From positions 3,782,001 to 3,846,000 of the forward strand of contig JARDVN010000001.1 in NCBI GenBank assembly GCA_028994555.1: a stretch of DNA of 64,000 nt. Reading direction: 5' to 3'. A program made the translations under genes and the position numbers. The notes under the pieces were generated by a model that did no database searches, had not been told where the DNA came from, and was given only the letters and a program-made list of their open reading frames with translations. Positions 60,504-64,000 of the stretch are shown here, piece by piece. The stretch is from Citrobacter amalonaticus (GTDB taxonomy: Bacteria > Pseudomonadota > Gammaproteobacteria > Enterobacterales > Enterobacteriaceae). Position 1 is the stretch's first letter; every line of letters starts with the position of its first letter.

Positions 60504-61142
60504 TTAGCTGAGGATTTCGCGAACAAACGCTTCGATCTCTTCGCTCTGGCTGTTTTCAAAGAAGCACTGCTGGAAACGCTGACCGGACACTGCCGTCTTC
60601 ACCAGTTCTGGATCGATCGCACGCAGCGTATCAAGATAGTTTTCTTTAACGACTGCCGCTTTGACCTGGTTGAGAATACCGGCATTGCGCACCTGCGGTT
60701 CTTTACGCTCTGGCGGATAACCTTCGCCGTTACGACCTGTAAAGGCCTTTTCAAAGATAAAGCGCACGTTCAGTTCTGCTCCCCAGCCAAATCCTTTCGC
60801 AAATGGCAGAGACAGCGCATTTCCGTTATTAATTTGCGCAAACAGGAACGCATCCGCCGGATCAATGCAGTAACCGCACACAACACCTGGATGAATATTC
60901 AGCGACATCAGCGCGCCCTGACCCGTACCGCAGCCAGTCACGACAAAATCAACTGCTTTTGAATTCAGCAGAATGCTCGCCATGATACCAAGATGGATAT
61001 AGGTCAGGTGGTGGTCATTCTCGTCGCTCATACCAACGTTGAATACCGGAAACCCCTTTTCATCCGCAACCGCTTTGAGTTCGCGGTGAATGATGGCGTT
61101 TTTGCCTGCCTGGCTGTTTTCCATCATCAGTGCAATTTTCAT
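60504..61142 (-). CDS. RpiB/LacA/LacB-family sugar-phosphate isomerase
   Basis: Protein of 212 residues with the RpiB fold; the active-site Cys loop is GCGTGQGALMSLN (Cys71), like the CGTG of RpiB. It is longer than RpiB (149 residues), the extra part being C-terminal (from about residue 145). Relatives isomerise ribose 5-phosphate, allose 6-phosphate or galactose 6-phosphate; the substrate cannot be fixed. There is no sugar-kinase partner nearby. Absent from this E. coli locus. Confidence 0.8.
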   Translation of the reverse strand: MKIALMMENSQAGKNAIIHRELKAVADEKGFPVFNVGMSDENDHHLTYIHLGIMASILLNSKAVDFVVTGCGTGQGALMSLNIHPGVVCGYCIDPADAFLFAQINNGNALSLPFAKGFGWGAELNVRFIFEKAFTGRNGEGYPPERKEPQVRNAGILNQVKAAVVKENYLDTLRAIDPELVKTAVSGQRFQQCFFENSQSEEIEAFVREILS

Positions 61143-61402
61143 TCTGTTTTCTCCTGAATGCGATGCGGGAAAGCCCGCCTTGAGTCAATCACGATACCGC
61201 ACAGTACTACTTCGCAAACTCACTTTCAAATTTTATGAAAGATGGTTTTAAAAATGATGAGTGGTTTCACAATTTCACCTGCGAACCGCAAAATGCCTTT
61301 CGTCGTGTGGATTAGTCGTGGCTGATCTATAAGTTATTCAGGCCATTGAAACGCCGATGCGTGAATTAGGATAGCGCATCACCGAACATTCAGAGCGATA
61401 CC

Positions 61403-61738
61403 ATGAAGACTCTTTTAATTGCCTTCTCACTCTTACTTTTGGCGGGGTGTACGATCAACAGACAGGCTCAGGTGAGTGATGTCAGTGCGACGACCGGTGT
61501 GGTGAGATTGAGTTACGATCAGGCTATGCTGCAAAACGCCCATACCGATAACTATATCGCCCAGGGCACCGCCACTCGTGCGTGTCAGCAATTAGGCTAT
61601 GCCAGCGCCGTGTCGTTTGGTCAACCCGTCAGCACCTGTAGTGTTTACGCCGGCTCGCTGTGCCTGAACACAAAAATCACCCTTTCATGGCAGTGTCAGG
61701 GCGTCGCCATTTCACCCGCGATTCCTCATTATTATTAA
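61403..61738 (+). CDS. yecR: YecR-family lipoprotein
   Basis: Small lipoprotein (111 residues): the lipobox is LLLAGC at residues 12-17 with Cys17 as lipid site. In E. coli yecR is expressed with the flagellar regulon under FlhDC. Four further cysteines probably pair in the periplasm. It lies immediately upstream of ftnA, the E. coli order. Confidence 0.9.
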   Translation: MKTLLIAFSLLLLAGCTINRQAQVSDVSATTGVVRLSYDQAMLQNAHTDNYIAQGTATRACQQLGYASAVSFGQPVSTCSVYAGSLCLNTKITLSWQCQGVAISPAIPHYY

Positions 61739-61743
61739 TTTAC

Positions 61744-61763
61744 GGGCCAGTATTGACTGGCCC
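61744..61763 (+). terminator. yecR terminator
   Basis: GGGCCAGT and ACTGGCCC pair perfectly around ATTG, five bases after the yecR stop. The following sequence is only moderately T-rich. Confidence 0.7.
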
Positions 61764-61920
61764 GAATTATCACACGCTAATTATCTTATAGCGGAAATGC
61801 GTTTTATTCCCATTCGTATTTTTAATAATTAAATTTATTATTTTACCTTTTGCAAATAATTAAATAACAAATTATAGTGACGCCACATCAACATATTTAT
61901 GAATTTTGTGGAGCGAAATC

Positions 61921-62418
61921 ATGCTGAAAACAGAAATGATCGACAAACTGAACGAGCAAATGAACCTGGAATTATATTCCTCCCTGCTCTATCAGCAGAT
62001 GAGTGCCTGGTGCAGCTACCACAGCTTTGAAGGGGCCGCCGCGTTCCTGCGGCGCCACGCGCAGGAGGAGATGACTCACATGCAGCGTCTGTTCGACTAT
62101 CTGACCGATACCGGCAGCCTGCCACGTATTAATACCGTCTCATCGCCTTTTGCAGAATATGCTTCACTGGACGAATTATTCCGTGTCACCTATGAACATG
62201 AACAGTTGATTACCCAGAAAATTAACGAACTGGCGCATGCTGCAATGACCAGTCAGGATTACCCGACCTTTAATTTCCTGCAATGGTATGTTGCCGAACA
62301 GCATGAAGAAGAGAAATTATTCAAATCGGTAATTGATAAATTGACGCTGGCAGGGAAAAGCGGCGAAGGTTTGTATTTTATCGATAAAGAACTCTCTACG
62401 CTCGATACCGCAAATTAA
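61921..62418 (+). CDS. ftnA: Ferritin FtnA
   Basis: Iron storage protein; 24 subunits form the shell. 165 residues from the ATG at 61921 ([21 protein letters not shown]). Ferroxidase residues of E. coli FtnA are retained: Glu17 region, EEMTHM (Glu50, His53) and the C-terminal EQHEEEKLF (Glu126-130 site). Longer readings from 61906 are unlikely. A bidirectional terminator separates it from yecH. Confidence 0.96.
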   Translation: MLKTEMIDKLNEQMNLELYSSLLYQQMSAWCSYHSFEGAAAFLRRHAQEEMTHMQRLFDYLTDTGSLPRINTVSSPFAEYASLDELFRVTYEHEQLITQKINELAHAAMTSQDYPTFNFLQWYVAEQHEEEKLFKSVIDKLTLAGKSGEGLYFIDKELSTLDTAN

Positions 62419-62422
62419 GCAT

Positions 62423-62450
62423 AAACGGTGAGGAAATTCCTCACCGTTTT
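62423..62450. terminator. Bidirectional terminator ftnA/yecH
   Basis: AACGGTGAGG and CCTCACCGTT pair around AAATT, with As before and Ts after. It lies 5 bp past the ftnA stop and also ends convergent yecH. Confidence 0.88.
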
Positions 62451-62451
62451 C

Positions 62452-62691
62452 TTAATGACGGCAGATCTTGCTTTCGTGCGTAGAAAAACCGTCATCCTGA
62501 GCAATAAACTTCCCTTTCGCCGCCAGAAACGCCACCAGCTCTCCCGCCGTCATGTCCGACGCGGAACAGGTATGAAAACGTGTCGCTTCGCCAAATCGCG
62601 CTTTGATCGCGGCTTCCAGACTCGCAGTAGAATATTGCTTGCCTGACTCAATCATCATATTTAACACTTCGTGACCGTGAACAGAATCCAT
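62452..62691 (-). CDS. yecH: DUF2492 family protein YecH
   Basis: Small protein of 79 residues, family start MDSVHGHEVLNMMIESGK and cysteine/histidine end STHESKICRH. Function unknown; a metal-binding C-terminus (C, H, C, H) is suggestive only. A preceding ATG would add one Met. Same place as in E. coli, convergent with ftnA. Confidence 0.93.
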   Translation of the reverse strand: MDSVHGHEVLNMMIESGKQYSTASLEAAIKARFGEATRFHTCSASDMTAGELVAFLAAKGKFIAQDDGFSTHESKICRH

Positions 62692-62774
62692 CATTCCTCC
62701 TCAATAAAATGCGTAGCCTACGCCGATACGACATCCACTGTTTTGCGTTAACGCAGGTTGGTCTCATTCAAGAG

Positions 62775-62792
62775 TGTAAATATTTTTATACA
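62775..62792. promoter_or_regulatory. TyrR box 1 of tyrP
   Basis: TGTAAATATTTTTATACA is a near-perfect TyrR box (TGTAAA-N6-TTTACA). About 100 bp before tyrP, it is the strong site at which tyrosine represses and phenylalanine activates tyrP. Confidence 0.82.
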
Positions 62793-62797
62793 TCCAA

Positions 62798-62815
62798 TGT
62801 AACGGTCATTTGACG
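62798..62815. promoter_or_regulatory. TyrR box 2 (weak) of tyrP
   Basis: TGTAACGGTCATTTGACG is a weaker TyrR-like site 23 bp downstream of box 1, centre to centre. The tandem strong/weak arrangement fits tyrP. Confidence 0.6.
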
Positions 62816-62883
62816 AAAATAGCGTTATGCCTTACCCTGCGCCGCAGATCTAACCGTTGTTTATCTCTGGGACAGTGTAAAGC

Positions 62884-64000
62884 GTGAAGAATAGAACTCT
62901 GGGAAGTGTTTTCATCGTGGCGGGCACCACGATTGGCGCAGGGATGCTGGCGATGCCGCTGGCTGCTGCCGGGGTCGGTTTTGGCGTCACTTTTGCGTTA
63001 CTCATTGGGCTTTGGGCATTGATGTGCTACACCGCGCTGTTGCTGCTTGAGGTCTATCAACATGTCCCGGCCGATACCGGGCTAGGCACGCTGGCAAAAC
63101 GCTACCTGGGACGCTATGGTCAGTGGGTCACAGGCTTCAGTATGATGTTCCTGATGTATGCGCTGACCGCAGCCTATATCAGCGGTGCAGGCGAGTTACT
63201 CGCCTCCAGTATCAGCGACTGGACCGGAAGCGAAATGTCTCCCAGCGCTGGAGTATTACTGTTCACCTTTGTTGCCGGCGGCGTCGTCTGCGTGGGTACC
63301 TCGCTGGTCGATTTGTTTAACCGCTTTCTGTTTAGCGCCAAGATTATTTTCCTGGTGGTGATGCTGGCGCTGCTGATGCCGCACATTCATAAAGTCAATC
63401 TCCTGACCCTGCCGCTAGAACAGGGGCTGGCGCTTTCGGCTATCCCGGTCATTTTTACCTCTTTCGGCTTTCATGGCAGCGTTCCCAGCATCGTGAGCTA
63501 CATGGAAGGCAATATCCGCAAACTGCGGTGGGTGTTTATTACCGGCAGCGCGATTCCGTTAGTGGCCTATATTTTCTGGCAACTGGCGACGCTCGGTAGC
63601 ATCAACTCCACAACGTTTATGGGATTGCTGGCAAATCATGCCGGGTTGAATGGTTTATTGCAGGCGTTACGGGAGGTCGTTGCCTCACCGCACGTTGAGC
63701 TGGCGGTACATTTGTTTGCTGACCTGGCGCTGGCGACTTCCTTCCTCGGCGTCGCACTGGGCCTGTTCGATTATCTGGCCGATCTGTTTCAGCGCCGCAA
63801 TACAGCCTCTGGCCGGTTGCAAACGGGCGCGATTACCTTTCTGCCGCCGCTGGCCTTCGCCCTCTTCTATCCACGTGGTTTTGTCATGGCGCTGGGCTAT
63901 GCCGGCGTCGCGCTGGCTGTACTGGCGCTGATCATCCCTTCGCTGCTGGCATGGCAGAGCCGCAAACAGAATTCGCAGGCGAGTTACCGCGTGCGAGGCG
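62884..64000 (+). CDS. tyrP: Tyrosine-specific transporter TyrP (3' end cut)
   Basis: Proton-driven tyrosine importer of the aromatic amino acid family (HAAAP). Starts at GTG 62884 ([20 protein letters not shown]). 372 of about 403 residues are in the window; it has no stop before the right edge. About nine helices are visible, with the family start motif [14 protein letters not shown]. TyrR sites lie upstream. Confidence 0.95.
   Translation, partial: MKNRTLGSVFIVAGTTIGAGMLAMPLAAAGVGFGVTFALLIGLWALMCYTALLLLEVYQHVPADTGLGTLAKRYLGRYGQWVTGFSMMFLMYALTAAYISGAGELLASSISDWTGSEMSPSAGVLLFTFVAGGVVCVGTSLVDLFNRFLFSAKIIFLVVMLALLMPHIHKVNLLTLPLEQGLALSAIPVIFTSFGFHGSVPSIVSYMEGNIRKLRWVFITGSAIPLVAYIFWQLATLGSINSTTFMGLLANHAGLNGLLQALREVVASPHVELAVHLFADLALATSFLGVALGLFDYLADLFQRRNTASGRLQTGAITFLPPLAFALFYPRGFVMALGYAGVALAVLALIIPSLLAWQSRKQNSQASYRVRG

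Overview
The window is a stretch of enterobacterial chromosome whose backbone follows the gene order of the E. coli K-12 region from ptrB through zwf, znu, ruv, argS, the flagellar/chemotaxis genes, ots and ara to tyrP. Differences from E. coli point to Citrobacter or a close relative: yebB and torYZ are missing; a rhamnogalacturonide pair (rhiT-rhiN) sits between argS and flhE; a dicarboxylate/amino-acid symporter lies between tar and cheW; tap, araFGH and azuC are present; and three accessory genes (DJ-1/PfpI, MFS transporter, RpiB-like isomerase) sit among the ftnB-yecR genes. The genus is inferred from gene order and protein resemblance recalled from memory; no search was run.

Layout. 1-2000: ptrB (partial), yebE, yebF and LexA-controlled yebG. 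2000-10400: purT under a PurR box, then the Entner-Doudoroff/pentose-phosphate block eda, edd, zwf, the regulator hexR with a perfect HexR operator, and pykA. 10400-15400: lpxM, mepM, znuA divergent from znuCB across a Zur site. 15400-16120: ten tandem copies of a 68-bp palindromic repeat. 16120-28700: ruvB, ruvA, ruvC, yebC, nudB, aspS; then yecD, yecE, yecN, cmoA, cmoB; cutC (which contains the sRNA MicL), yecM and argS. 28860-31600: rhiN and rhiT with a KdgR-like box. 31855-49140: the flagellar and chemotaxis cluster flhE-flhA-flhB, cheZ-cheY-cheB-cheR-tap-tar, the inserted symporter, cheW-cheA-motB-motA and the master regulator flhC-flhD, with two sigma-28 promoters and the recognisable flhDC control region (RcsAB box, CRP site). 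49900-64000: uspC, otsA-otsB, araH-araG-araF, a DJ-1 gene, ftnB, yecJ, azuC, an MFS gene, an RpiB-like gene, yecR, ftnA, yecH and tyrP (cut by the window end).

The most pervasive feature is technical. I find 29 one-base expansions and one one-base contraction of homopolymer runs in 22 genes, many of them important housekeeping or motility genes (zwf, purT, ruvA, flhA, flhB, cheA, motA and others). Each restores a full-length, family-typical protein when corrected. This is almost certainly homopolymer miscalling in the assembly, not decay, so I annotate each as one gene across the break and give the position. No clearly undescribed system is visible. The best biological leads are the 68-bp tandem array, the symporter inside the chemotaxis locus beside the aspartate receptor, and the KdgR-box/rhiTN insertion.
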